A stretch of DNA of 64,000 bases from Fortiea contorta PCC 7126 (GCF_000332295.1 NZ_KB235930.1:4553895-4617894), one strand, 5' to 3'. Counted from the stretch's first letter, positions 53,617 to 63,377 are shown. Program-made: numbers and translations. The notes: generated by a model from the letters alone, not told the origin.

Positions 53617-55320
53617 ATGAAACCAAAATCAGATGTACCCATTGAGGCGTTGAGGCGAATTCTGTTGATGTTACGGAAATATCCAGTGATGGTATTGGGA
53701 GCGATCGCTAGTTTATTAATGCTGACAGGTAGTAATATTTTAGCCCCCCAACTGATTCGCTGGGGAATCGACGCAGGTATCGCTAAAAATAACTTACAAG
53801 TAATTGTCAGTTGCGGGGGATTAATTATTTTAGTGGCTTTGATTCGGGGATTATTCAATTTTGGACAAAGTTTTTTAGCAGAAACTGTATCCCAAAGTAT
53901 TGCTTATGACCTGAGAAATACATTTTTTAGTCAAACCCAATATCTAAGTTTAAGTTACCATGACCGCACCCCCACATCACAACTACTCACCCGTATTAAT
54001 AATGATATCGAGCAAATTCGCGTCTTTATTGGTGCAACTATTTTACAAATTTTTGGAGCAGCGATCGTTTTATGCAGTAGTGTGACAATTCTGCTATTGA
54101 TGAATTGGAAATTGACATTAATAGCCTTAGTAATCATCCCCATTTCTTTTACTATATTAGGTGGATTTTTTCGGAAAAATGCTTACCTGTTTAGGAATGC
54201 ACAGCAGCAATTAGAAGAATTAAATGCAGTTTTAAAAGAAAATTTACTCGGCGTCCGTGCAGTCAAAGCTTTTGTCCGCCAGGAAACAGAAATCAAACGC
54301 TATGCTGTTGCTAACGAAGATTTCCGCACCACAAGTATCAAAACAATTTATGCGCTGCGAGACACATTTCCCATAATTTTCCTCACTAGCAATTTAATCG
54401 CCGTTGTCATTTTTGGTTACGGCGGTTTAGAAGTAATCAGCCGCAGCTTTTCTATCGGGGAATTGGTCGCTTTTAATGCCTATTTAGTCTTTATTATCCA
54501 GCCAATTTTTCAAACAACCTTCGCATTCCAATCTGTTGCTCAAGCCGCCGCCTCAGCCGCTAGAGTGTATGAGGTGATAGATGCAGAAATTGAGGTGAGA
54601 GAAGCACCAGATGCAATTTATTTACAAAAATGTGCAGGTAAAATTTCTTTTAAAAACGTTGATTTTCGATATCCAGAAGTTAAAGAAAACACCTTAAATA
54701 ACATTTATTTAGAAATTCTTCCAGGACAAACAGTGGCAATTTTGGGGATGACGGGAGCAGGTAAAAGCACGATCGCTAAATTAATTCCTCGCTTTTATGA
54801 TGCGACTCAGGGAATAGTTAAAGTAGATGATTATGATGTCCGTTCTTTAAATTTGAATAGCTTACGTTCCCATATTGGTTTTATTTCCCAAGAAGCAAGT
54901 TTATTTTCAGGAACTATTCGTGATAACATTGCCTATGGGATACCAGATGCTCCCCTTGCAGATGTAATTACAGCCGCTAAATTTGCTCAAATTCACGACT
55001 TTATTCTGAGTCTGCCTGATACTTATGATACTGTAATTGGTGAACGCGGACTCGGCTTATCAGGAGGACAAAAACAAAGAATTACCATTGCTCGGATATT
55101 GCTCAACGACTACAAAATTTTGATTGTAGATGATAGCCTTTCTGCAGTTGATGCGAAGACAGCAGCATTAATTCAAGAATCCTTCCAAATTCTCATACAA
55201 CAGCGTCAACACACCATAATTTTTATCACGCAACGCATTAATAACATTGTCAAAAGTGCTGATCAAATTTTTGTCATTGATCAAGGTAAATTAGTCGCTC
55301 TCAAACCTTCAGAAATCTAG
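53617..55320 (+). CDS. ABC exporter half-transporter with degenerate nucleotide site
   Basis: A 567-residue type IV ABC exporter: a six-helix membrane domain from PVMVLGAIASLLMLTGSNIL, then the ATPase with Walker A GMTGAGKST, Q-loop FISQEASLFSGTI and signature LGLSGGQKQR. Walker B is ILIVDDSLSAVD, Asp instead of the catalytic Glu, and the switch is FITQRI with Gln for His. These are the changes of the non-catalytic subunit in heterodimeric exporters such as TM287/288. ATG 53617 is a natural start, but the ORF is open further upstream into a TyrA fragment. The partner follows after 18 bp. Confidence 0.85.
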   Translation: MKPKSDVPIEALRRILLMLRKYPVMVLGAIASLLMLTGSNILAPQLIRWGIDAGIAKNNLQVIVSCGGLIILVALIRGLFNFGQSFLAETVSQSIAYDLRNTFFSQTQYLSLSYHDRTPTSQLLTRINNDIEQIRVFIGATILQIFGAAIVLCSSVTILLLMNWKLTLIALVIIPISFTILGGFFRKNAYLFRNAQQQLEELNAVLKENLLGVRAVKAFVRQETEIKRYAVANEDFRTTSIKTIYALRDTFPIIFLTSNLIAVVIFGYGGLEVISRSFSIGELVAFNAYLVFIIQPIFQTTFAFQSVAQAAASAARVYEVIDAEIEVREAPDAIYLQKCAGKISFKNVDFRYPEVKENTLNNIYLEILPGQTVAILGMTGAGKSTIAKLIPRFYDATQGIVKVDDYDVRSLNLNSLRSHIGFISQEASLFSGTIRDNIAYGIPDAPLADVITAAKFAQIHDFILSLPDTYDTVIGERGLGLSGGQKQRITIARILLNDYKILIVDDSLSAVDAKTAALIQESFQILIQQRQHTIIFITQRINNIVKSADQIFVIDQGKLVALKPSEI

Positions 55321-55338
55321 ACACTACAAATTTCATCT

Positions 55339-57150
55339 ATGCTCAGAAGAAGTAACATTTTTGAATCAGCAGCCAAAGTAAATGCACCATTACCTGTGAT
55401 GCGTCGCTTTAGTAATTACTTTCGTCCATATATCAAAGATATTCCCCTGATTATTGGCTTAATTATTATTAGTTCGATTACCCAAGCAATTGCACCTCTA
55501 CTTACTGGTTGGTCGGTAGATAATTTGATAATTAAAGGTGATGTATTCGGGCTAGCACGGATGCTAGTTGTGTTAACAATCCTCTACATAATTGGGTTTT
55601 TATCAAATCGCCATTTAATTGTGAGAGTTGGCGTGATCATGCAGCATTTGCTAGCACAATTACGCCAAGACATTATGAATAAATTACAAACATTACCCCT
55701 CAGCTTTTTTGACCAAAGTAAAGCCGGGGATTTAATGAGTCGGCTGCTGAGTGATGTCAATACTTTAAATCAAGTCTTTAGTCCCGTTTTACCGCAAGTA
55801 ATTGGCAGTTTTTTCGGCTTATTAGTTAGTGCTATGTTCATGCTTTCAATTAACTGGCAATTAGGCTTATTTGTTAACTTAATGCTACCAGTTATGTTAC
55901 TGACCACCGTCTTGTTTGCTCGGTTAGCCAGGGAAAAATTTCGTGTTACCAGACAAACAATTTCCCAACTTTCAATTAACTTAGAAGAAAATATTAGCAA
56001 TATCCAAGAAGTTCAAGTATTTAACCGCGCCCAAATCAACATTCAAGAGTTTCGCAAACTGAACGCAGATAACCGCAATGCAAATATTCAAGCCACAGCA
56101 ATTACTGCTGCTTTCCTACCAATAATAGATTTATTTAATACAGTTACTTTAGGAATTGTTTTAGCTTGTGGTGGCTACTTTGTCTATAAAAATAGCATGA
56201 CAGTGGGAGCAGTCACCGCATTTTTATTTTACGTCCAGCAATTTTTTCAACCCATCCAATTAATCAGTAATTTCTACACCCAAGCACAATCCGGATTAGC
56301 CGGATTAGAAAGGATTTTCTTGCTTTTAGATCAACCAGTCCAACTTCAAGACGCCACAGATGCGATCGCTATGCCCCCAATTCAAGGTAAAGTTCAATTT
56401 GAACATGTAAACTTTGAGTACAAATCTGGGCAAAAAGTTTTAGATGATGTCACCTTTGATGCCGAACCAGGACAAGCGATCGCTTTAGTGGGCGCCACCG
56501 GTGCAGGGAAAACTACCATAATTAGCCTGCTTTCTCGCTTTTATGACGTGTCAGGAGGCGCTATTAAAATTGATGGAATAGATGTGAGAAAAATTACACA
56601 AGCAAGTTTGCGGCGTCAAATTGGTATTGTCTCCCAAGATACCATCATTTTTAGCTGCAGCGTTGCTGAAAATATCGCCTTTGGCAACCCCCAAGCTACC
56701 ACAGCAGAGATTGAAACAGCCGCCAAAATTGCAAATATTCATGAATTTATCTTGACCTTACCCCAAGGCTACGCCACACAATTAGGAGAACGGGGGATAA
56801 ATCTCAGCAAAGGACAACAACAATTAATCAGCATCGCCCGCGCAGTTTTAGTCAATCCGCGCATCTTGATTTTGGATGAAGCCACTAGTAATATTGACAG
56901 CCAAACAGAGAGTTTAGTCCAAAAAGCGATCGCTAATTTATTACCAGGTCGCACCAGTTTTATTATTGCTCACCGTCTGGCGACTGTCACCAACGCCGAC
57001 AAGGTATTAGTCATCCACCAAGGACAAATCGTTGAACAAGGTACACACATACAATTAATAGAGCAAAAGGGAATCTACGCCAACCTTTATTCTCTACAAT
57101 TAACTAATAATATTCAGATCTTTGTTGCTGTCCTCCAGAAAGTTGATTAG
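55339..57150 (+). CDS. ABC exporter half-transporter, catalytic partner
   Basis: A 603-residue partner with a six-helix domain (starting about [20 protein letters not shown]) and a full ATPase: Walker [11 protein letters not shown]-loop [13 protein letters not shown], Walker B with glutamate [12 protein letters not shown] and switch FIIAHRL. Its signature is NLSKGQQQL, degenerate as expected for the site shared with the partner's Walker A. Natural homology ends at [10 protein letters not shown] (about 57102); the last 16 residues are read from sequence of the neighbouring MacB fragment. The pair probably exports a lipid or secondary metabolite. Confidence 0.88.
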   Translation: MLRRSNIFESAAKVNAPLPVMRRFSNYFRPYIKDIPLIIGLIIISSITQAIAPLLTGWSVDNLIIKGDVFGLARMLVVLTILYIIGFLSNRHLIVRVGVIMQHLLAQLRQDIMNKLQTLPLSFFDQSKAGDLMSRLLSDVNTLNQVFSPVLPQVIGSFFGLLVSAMFMLSINWQLGLFVNLMLPVMLLTTVLFARLAREKFRVTRQTISQLSINLEENISNIQEVQVFNRAQINIQEFRKLNADNRNANIQATAITAAFLPIIDLFNTVTLGIVLACGGYFVYKNSMTVGAVTAFLFYVQQFFQPIQLISNFYTQAQSGLAGLERIFLLLDQPVQLQDATDAIAMPPIQGKVQFEHVNFEYKSGQKVLDDVTFDAEPGQAIALVGATGAGKTTIISLLSRFYDVSGGAIKIDGIDVRKITQASLRRQIGIVSQDTIIFSCSVAENIAFGNPQATTAEIETAAKIANIHEFILTLPQGYATQLGERGINLSKGQQQLISIARAVLVNPRILILDEATSNIDSQTESLVQKAIANLLPGRTSFIIAHRLATVTNADKVLVIHQGQIVEQGTHIQLIEQKGIYANLYSLQLTNNIQIFVAVLQKVD

Positions 57151-57361
57151 GGCGGTTAAACATCCTTTCAGCTAATCCTACTTTGACCAAAGCTTGTTGA
57201 GCGCGATCGCGGCGTTCATGCTGAGGAATATTCGCATAAACCATCGGTAACATAACATTTTCCATAGCCGTTGAACGAGGTAATAAATTAAATTGTTGAA
57301 AAACAAAACCTATTCTTTGATTGCGAATATACGCTAATTCATCAACGCCCACCGATCGCAC
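57119..57361 (-). pseudogene. Internal fragment of a MacB/LolD-type ABC ATPase
   Basis: In the minus frame: [21 protein letters not shown]-loop [32 protein letters not shown], signature [10 protein letters not shown], then an immediate stop. Walker A, Walker B and the switch histidine are missing. The right end abuts the rhodanese fragment at a GCGATCG; the left end abuts the tail of the ABC exporter on the opposite strand. Confidence 0.85.
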
Positions 57362-57512
57362 AATAGGGAAACACTTGTAAATCAGCCGTAATCCCTTGAC
57401 TGTGATAAAGATTTTTCAATTCGTCGAATGATTTAAACGTCCCATCTGCATTGAAAGTTAAAATGTGCTCAACATGTACCGCACCGGGAATGTGTCCAGT
57501 GAGTTCACCTGC
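57342..57512 (-). pseudogene. Fragment of a rhodanese-type sulfurtransferase
   Basis: Minus strand from 57512: [40 protein letters not shown], then VFPYCAIGG with the catalytic-type cysteine, then TGA at 57342. This matches the last third of a two-domain rhodanese (GHIPGA.., DGTFKS..EL..LY, YC..G.R). Both ends are missing. Confidence 0.75.
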
Positions 57513-57563
57513 TTTTGGTGGTTATACTGCGCCTAGACCTCGAAAGAGTATACTTTATTAATT

Positions 57564-58208
57564 ATGATTGCCTTACAAGCTCTATTCCATGAAATTGCTC
57601 AAGCTCAAGATGAACAGACATTGCGTTTGCACATATCTGCACACATGAGCGAGTATTTTTCAGCAACACGATGTGGGCTGTTTTTCTTGACCCAAACTTC
57701 TCTCATTGGCAATAATCAGGCTCTATCGCCTCAATACAACCCCGTTGTCCGCTACTTAATAGAACGCCACGCCCCTGTTCATGAAGCCTTAGTCGTAGAA
57801 CCCAAGACATGGAAGCTGATTTGTCCCCGTCCTGATCATCGACACGTCATGGCGGGGCCAATCGTCAGTAGTGGTCAATTAATTGGTGTACTAGGTTTTA
57901 CCCGTAAACAAGGAATGGCTGCATTCAATTCACAAAATCTCACAGATTTAAGTGCGCTGTGTCTGCACATTTCCGCATGGGTAGGAAAAATGCGATCGCC
58001 ACACCTACCATTACACACAGAACGCTTAACACCTCGTGAAATGCAAATTGCTTCCCTAGTCGCCCAAGGACAAACCAACGCAGAAATTAGTGCAGAACTT
58101 TGGATTACAGAAAACTCAGTCAAACAAGCCTTAAAAAGAATATTTCGCAAACTTGATGTCTCATCTCGAACTCAAATGATCGCCAAGCTTTCCACAACTA
58201 TAAAATAA
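57564..58208 (+). CDS. GAF-LuxR type transcriptional regulator
   Basis: 214 residues. The N-terminal 145 residues look like a GAF-type sensor (SEYFSATRCGLFFLTQTSLI, HRHVMAGPIVSSGQLIGVLG, FNSQNLTDLSALCLHISAWV). The C-terminus is a LuxR/NarL HTH: ERLTPREMQIASLVAQGQTN, AEISAELWITENSVKQALKR, FRKLDVSSRTQMIAK. The ligand is unknown. The region before it contains gene fragments on the opposite strand, so it may be the former regulator of the damaged cluster; that is speculative. Confidence 0.87.
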   Translation: MIALQALFHEIAQAQDEQTLRLHISAHMSEYFSATRCGLFFLTQTSLIGNNQALSPQYNPVVRYLIERHAPVHEALVVEPKTWKLICPRPDHRHVMAGPIVSSGQLIGVLGFTRKQGMAAFNSQNLTDLSALCLHISAWVGKMRSPHLPLHTERLTPREMQIASLVAQGQTNAEISAELWITENSVKQALKRIFRKLDVSSRTQMIAKLSTTIK

Positions 58209-58238
58209 ATAACTCACAAAAACCTCGGCGTTAAAAAC

Positions 58239-61200
58239 TTAATTTTGCCTCCCCGTAATTATAAACGCTGCCCAATAATCAGGATGACTGTAAAGCTTTT
58301 GATGAGGTGGAATTTTACTACTTCTATATAATTGCGTGGCGATATACGCTCTAATTCTCAATTCATCCGGCTGGAGATTATTCAATAAATCCTCATACCA
58401 TTGTGTCAGTTCCGAAGCCGTCAGTTCTCTGAGCCATGTCGTCGCTTCATTTAGTGCTGTAGCTGCAGATTTACCCGGCTGTAATCGGCGATAAAACTCA
58501 ATAATTACTAAAGCATTAGCAAAAGATTCCACAGTCCATAGAGTACTAACAACTTGGCTAACTCCCCGACTCATCAACCCCGTGACGATACTAACAGCTT
58601 CACTGTGGATAATTTGGTTGCTAGTAATAGTTGTTTCGCAAGCTGGGAGAGTGGCGAGGTTATAGCTAATGAGGTTTTGTTTGCAGATTTCTGCGAGGGT
58701 AAGTTTGTCTTCACCTGCTAAGATAAACTCTGATTTTTTTGGCTCCTGATAATTATTAATTACATAACCCATAAAATGCCAGATATTATAATCATCCAAT
58801 AATGCCTTTTCTACAGTATTTTTATCAGCTTGAGTTCCACAAATACTATGCAAATTCTTAAACATCTGACTGACAATTTCCGATTGCAGTTTGGCAAATT
58901 TCAATGCTGGATAATCATTACCATAAGGATATTCAATATTCAGTAATATTTGGTGCTGTTTATGCCATTGCGGTTCTGTTGGCAGAGTTAAGCCGATTTG
59001 CACACTTGGTAAATAACTAATAGTTAAATTAGACTCTTCACTCAGCAATTTTTCTTCTGAGCTAAGAGACATTTGAAACAGTGCGTGGAGAGGTAATTTG
59101 TGTAAATCGCGGTGAGGAATTAAAATTAGTTGGGTGATACCTTCCAGTTCCTGTTTAATTGTGGAAATGCTGAGAATATCTTTTAGCTGTAATAGTTTTT
59201 GTTGCAGATTTAATTGCCAAGAGTCGTTATTTTTCTGGCGATATTCTTGATATTGTTTTTGCCAATCTTCTAACCATTCTTCAAATGCAATTAAGCGTCT
59301 AGCGGCTTCGGATAGAGGTAATTCAGATTGCAGACTGATGGGAGCTATCCCTTGGTGTATGATACCGATATCTTGTATGGGTGTGAATAACAAAATGGGT
59401 GAAGGCGTTCCATCTTTGAGAATAAAGGTGTGGAGAGCAGTTGGGCTAATATGCCAGTAAATAATTGCTGTGGTGGGGTTAAGTAGCTGTTGAACTGAGC
59501 GATATTGTGGTGAATAAATCTCTTCGCACCAACCAAATAATAGCCAAGTTAAACAGGCGTTTTTGCCTTGTTCGGCAATTTCCCAAGCTTCTACTAAATC
59601 GCCATATTCTACAGCTAAATCAACTGTCAATTGCCCAAAGCCTGCAAATTTCAGCGCTAATTGTTTCTTACTCTCATCGAACCGAGTTGATTCGCTGAGT
59701 AATTGTTGTAATAAATCGATACCATATTGTTGCAGTTCTTGTGCTTGTGTGGTTTGTCCCAAGCCTACATGTACTTTCACTAAGGATTGCAATATTTCCA
59801 GATGCAATTGGGGAAAGTCTTCTCTGGTGATGGTGAGCAGTGCCTGATTATACTCAGTTACGGCTTGATACCAATCATGACGGGATGTGTAGTTTTTCTT
59901 GCCATGATCGCAGTATGTATTGCCGATCGCTAAATGCAATCTTCCCCAGCCTTCAGGATGGGTATCTGGGCGGACGTATTTTAAACCTTCTTCATAGCTG
60001 GCTAATTTCCCTGGGTAGCCTGTTTGTTTTAAGGCGGGGTTCGTGGCGGTGATGGCGGTGAATAAACCGGCGAGGGCGTCTGACTTAACTAAACTACCTG
60101 CAGCGGTTCCCCGTCCAATCCAAGCTTCCCAGTAGTCGAATTTGATTTGCAGAGCGCTGTCGTAGGAGGCGATCGCTTCCGCAAATTGTTGCAAATAGAA
60201 CAAAGCGACTGCTTGATTATACCAAGCCAAGTGAAAATCTGGTTTAATGGCGATCGCTCGGCGATAAGATTCTATGGCTTCTTCCCGACGTCCTAAATTG
60301 TCTAAGGCTACACCCCGGTTATACCAAGCTAGGTAGAAATCGGCTTGAATTGAGAGGGCATTGTCCCAGGAGGCGATCGCTTCTGACCATTGTCCTAAAT
60401 TGAACAATACCACGCCGCGATCAATCCAAACTTCATAATAGTCTGGTTGAATTTCTAAAGCTTTGTCATAGGAAGCGATCGCCTCTGCGTATTGCTCACA
60501 CACACCCAAAGCGATCCCTCGATAGTACCAATTATCTTGTTCTGATGGTTGCAGAGCTAAGGCTTGGTCATAACTAGCAATTGCTTCGCCCACTAGTCCC
60601 AACTTCAGCAACGCCAGACCTCTGCTAGACCAGGATTCTGCAGCATCCGGCTTAATTTCGATGGCACGTTCAAAGGACGCGATCGCCGCGTCAAATTCCC
60701 CTAATTCACCGAGAACGCCGCCCCGATTATACCAAGCTTTGTAGAAATCAGGTTTAATTTCAATGGCTTGGTCATAGGAGGCGATCGCTTCGGTAAATTC
60801 GCCTATATGAAACAAAGTTAAACCCCGATTAAACCAGTATTCATAAAAGTGGGGTTGCAGTTTGATTGCTTGATCATAAGAGGCGATCGCCCCAGATAAA
60901 TCCCCGGTTTTAGCTTGCTGGAGTCCTTGATAAAACAACGATTGTGCTCTGTCGCTTTCTTGCTCGGTGACAAGACTGGTGCTACTGCGATAAATTGCGA
61001 GTTCTGAAGCCAGTTCTTGGACTAAATTAGTACTCTGATCCAACCTCACCAATAACTCATCCAAAGTTCCGGCGACATTTGGCTCTAATTTGGCTAAGGA
61101 AGTATCCCAAGTTTCCTCCACAGGTTCTGTGGTGATAACGTCCGGTTCCTTTAACAAATCGAATAAATAAGCGATTTCCTCCTCTGACTGCGCTGTGGTT

Positions 61201-62330
61201 GGAGACGGGGAATCCACGGAAATGATGGTATCCGCTTCTGGTTCCTTTAACAAATCGAGTAAATGGGCGATCGCTTCTTCTTCTTCTTGTGTGGGTGGAG
61301 TCGGGGAATCTGCGGGGGTGATGGTATCCGCTTCCCTTAAAAAATCAAATAAATGGGCGATCGCTTCTTCTTCTGCTGCTGTGGGTTCTGCGGGGGTGAC
61401 GGTATCCGCTTCCGGTTCCCTTAACAAATCAAATAAATGGGTGATATCCTCTTGTTCTGTGGGTCGAGTAGGAGCATCGGCGACAGCGTTAATTTCCGGT
61501 TCAGACTCTGGCTTTAGGGGTGGAAATACAGAGGTAGGAATTATCGTGTTATCATCAGGTGCTGCTTGTGGGGTTGTGAGTAGCTCAAATAAATTAGCGA
61601 TCGCATCTTCATCACCAGGAATCAAAGAATTATTCGGCGTAGTAGCGATGTCAGAGGTTTCCTCCTCATACGCCGACAACACCTCACCTAAATTACCAGT
61701 CCACTCCTCCTCCATAGCAATATACTTAGGTACAGGGGCGATCGTGTCTCCCTCTTGCTCCTCATAGTTCCATAACTGTTCCCCAAAATTACGCAGTAAT
61801 TCTTGTCCGGGAGTATTGAGTAAAATTTCATCAGGGATATGGTTGTCAGGAAAATTCAACACAGTTTCTTGTGGTGTAATTATTTCTACGATTTCCACCT
61901 CTTCTAGATCTTCATCCTCATACTGCGTGGCTAAATTCCGCGTCAACAACCTGATCCCGATATCATAAGCCAATTCCCCAATTTTACCGATGCCAAGTTC
62001 CCCCAGTTGTACCATCCGTGTAGCCAACTGAAGGTTTGGTGCGGGAGAATTGAGCAATTTTTCACCAAAAATTAACAGCCAATTCAGCCACCGCTCATCA
62101 GTGATGCGATTTTCCATCCGCTGCAGATACTTCACAGCCCATTGCTTCCCTCTCCCCTGATACACACCCTCCAGCAGCTGAGTAAACATTAACTCCAAAT
62201 CCGCGTTCGTGAGTTCAGGTAGCGAAACTACCACCTTGCGTCTACTGACAGCATGGAGAGAATGCATCTTCCGACTACCAAAGAAGCGCTTTAACCACTT
62301 TCTGAGCCACCGAAATAGGCGCCTGAGCAT
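58239..62330 (-). CDS. TPR-CHAT caspase-like protein with an N-terminal domain shared with its neighbour
   Basis: 1363 residues. Residues 1-130 begin MLRRLFRWLRKWLKRFFGS and carry a domain shared with the gene at 62522 (LEGVYQGRGKQWAVKYLQRM, LATRMVQLGELGIGKIGELA). Residues about 243-405 are acidic and contain five copies of an EEAIAHLFDLL-like motif. Residues about 460-790 hold about nine TPRs (AIASYDQAIEIKPDFYKAWY and so on). A second helical part leads to the CHAT domain (about 1040-1363) with His1185 in YNIWHFMGYV and Cys1231 in ATLPACETT, the expected peptidase dyad. CHAT-TPR proteins are caspase-like proteases, some in prokaryotic immunity; substrate unknown. Confidence 0.9.
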   Translation of the reverse strand: MLRRLFRWLRKWLKRFFGSRKMHSLHAVSRRKVVVSLPELTNADLELMFTQLLEGVYQGRGKQWAVKYLQRMENRITDERWLNWLLIFGEKLLNSPAPNLQLATRMVQLGELGIGKIGELAYDIGIRLLTRNLATQYEDEDLEEVEIVEIITPQETVLNFPDNHIPDEILLNTPGQELLRNFGEQLWNYEEQEGDTIAPVPKYIAMEEEWTGNLGEVLSAYEEETSDIATTPNNSLIPGDEDAIANLFELLTTPQAAPDDNTIIPTSVFPPLKPESEPEINAVADAPTRPTEQEDITHLFDLLREPEADTVTPAEPTAAEEEAIAHLFDFLREADTITPADSPTPPTQEEEEAIAHLLDLLKEPEADTIISVDSPSPTTAQSEEEIAYLFDLLKEPDVITTEPVEETWDTSLAKLEPNVAGTLDELLVRLDQSTNLVQELASELAIYRSSTSLVTEQESDRAQSLFYQGLQQAKTGDLSGAIASYDQAIKLQPHFYEYWFNRGLTLFHIGEFTEAIASYDQAIEIKPDFYKAWYNRGGVLGELGEFDAAIASFERAIEIKPDAAESWSSRGLALLKLGLVGEAIASYDQALALQPSEQDNWYYRGIALGVCEQYAEAIASYDKALEIQPDYYEVWIDRGVVLFNLGQWSEAIASWDNALSIQADFYLAWYNRGVALDNLGRREEAIESYRRAIAIKPDFHLAWYNQAVALFYLQQFAEAIASYDSALQIKFDYWEAWIGRGTAAGSLVKSDALAGLFTAITATNPALKQTGYPGKLASYEEGLKYVRPDTHPEGWGRLHLAIGNTYCDHGKKNYTSRHDWYQAVTEYNQALLTITREDFPQLHLEILQSLVKVHVGLGQTTQAQELQQYGIDLLQQLLSESTRFDESKKQLALKFAGFGQLTVDLAVEYGDLVEAWEIAEQGKNACLTWLLFGWCEEIYSPQYRSVQQLLNPTTAIIYWHISPTALHTFILKDGTPSPILLFTPIQDIGIIHQGIAPISLQSELPLSEAARRLIAFEEWLEDWQKQYQEYRQKNNDSWQLNLQQKLLQLKDILSISTIKQELEGITQLILIPHRDLHKLPLHALFQMSLSSEEKLLSEESNLTISYLPSVQIGLTLPTEPQWHKQHQILLNIEYPYGNDYPALKFAKLQSEIVSQMFKNLHSICGTQADKNTVEKALLDDYNIWHFMGYVINNYQEPKKSEFILAGEDKLTLAEICKQNLISYNLATLPACETTITSNQIIHSEAVSIVTGLMSRGVSQVVSTLWTVESFANALVIIEFYRRLQPGKSAATALNEATTWLRELTASELTQWYEDLLNNLQPDELRIRAYIATQLYRSSKIPPHQKLYSHPDYWAAFIITGRQN
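61140..61605 (-). repeat. In-frame tandem repeats coding the EEAIAHLFDLL motif
   Basis: Five diverged copies within the CHAT gene (EDAIANLFELL, EDITHLFDLL, EEAIAHLFDFL, EEAIAHLLDLL, EEIAYLFDLL), spaced by acidic Pro/Thr/Ser linkers of about 20-40 residues. At DNA level GGCGATCGCTTC recurs, adding HIP1 sites. Confidence 0.85.
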
Positions 62331-62486
62331 CTACCACTCTCTTAGATTTTGTTTCTACTAGATTGTAGCGATCGTTGTGTTAAAAAAGTGAGTATTTACG
62401 TAAAAACCCAATAAGTGTATCACTATATCTTTAAAAAACTCAATATTGGGGGAGAGGAGAGGGGTTAGGGGCTAGTGAGTTTTGAT

Positions 62487-62533
62487 GCTAACTTCACACT
62501 TCATCCTTCATCCTTCATGCTTCATACTTCATC
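62487..62533. repeat. Heptamer tandem repeat (TTCATCC/TTCATAC)
   Basis: Six to seven units that run over the stop codon region of the gene at 62522. They are the reverse complement of the array after trxA2. Confidence 0.8.
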
Positions 62534-63211
62534 GTTAACTTGGTTGGCGGCGTAGAATTGATTAATCAACGCTTGGATGATCGCTTCTGGATCATCTGTT
62601 TCCAGCGCTAACTGTTGCGCCATCTGCTGGCACAAGTTTTCATCCTGCTGTAACATGACAAACAACTCTTCTAGAGTAATAGTTTGTTGCTCGTCTTCTG
62701 GGGTAATTTCTGTGACATCTGTTTCTTCTGTGACTGAATAGCCATCCTCCAGAACAGGAGTTGCACTGATACCATCCGGCCCCGCATACTCCCATATGGG
62801 TTCGCCTTGGTTGCGTGTTAATAGCTGCATTCCGATTTCGTAAGCGACATCACCCACATCACCCACACCCAAATCTCCTAGTTGTACCAATCGCATTGCT
62901 AGTTCATTATTCGGGGCTGAAGATGCTAATAATTTTTCACCGAAGCGTCGTAACCACTCGATCCAGTGCTCTGTAGGGACGCGATGCTCTATTTTATCCA
63001 GCCATTTTTGCGCCCATGCTTGTCCCCGCACCTGATGTACCCCTTCTAAGAGTTCATTGAAGAGAAATTCCAAATCCGTATCGTTTAACACTGGCGCTGG
63101 TTCCTTTTGCACAACCCTCTGCGCTCTTGAGGATTTTGACTTGCTTCCAAACAAGCTTTGAAAAAACCTTTTGAACCACTGAACTAGCCGCCTGAGCATG
63201 TGCTGCACCAT
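62522..63211 (-). CDS. Paralogue of the CHAT protein N-terminal domain
   Basis: 229 residues from ATG 63211; ATG 63199 aligns better with the start of the CHAT protein (MLRRLVQWFKRFFQSLFG). It shares LEGVHQVRGQAWAQKWLDKI, EHWIEWLRRFGEKLLASSAP and LAMRLVQLGDLGVGDVGDVA with the CHAT protein, then ends in an acidic tail (TLEELFVMLQQDENLCQQMA) without TPR or CHAT. Upstream DNA of both genes shares AGATTGTAGCGATCG, so the pair arose by tandem duplication. The function is unknown; it may bind or regulate the protease. Confidence 0.8.
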   Translation of the reverse strand: MVQHMLRRLVQWFKRFFQSLFGSKSKSSRAQRVVQKEPAPVLNDTDLEFLFNELLEGVHQVRGQAWAQKWLDKIEHRVPTEHWIEWLRRFGEKLLASSAPNNELAMRLVQLGDLGVGDVGDVAYEIGMQLLTRNQGEPIWEYAGPDGISATPVLEDGYSVTEETDVTEITPEDEQQTITLEELFVMLQQDENLCQQMAQQLALETDDPEAIIQALINQFYAANQVNDEV

Positions 63212-63377
63212 TGAGTATTAGTTACCCTAAGATTGTAGCGATCGCACGCTACCATAGCGTCAATCAAAATTGTGATTTGTGAGTTGTCATTTCTCCCCTA
63301 TTCCCCAGTTCCCTGATGCTTTTGGGCTGAGTAGTTTACAATGATGAAGTCATAAACTCGACTGGGTGCTGCAATCC

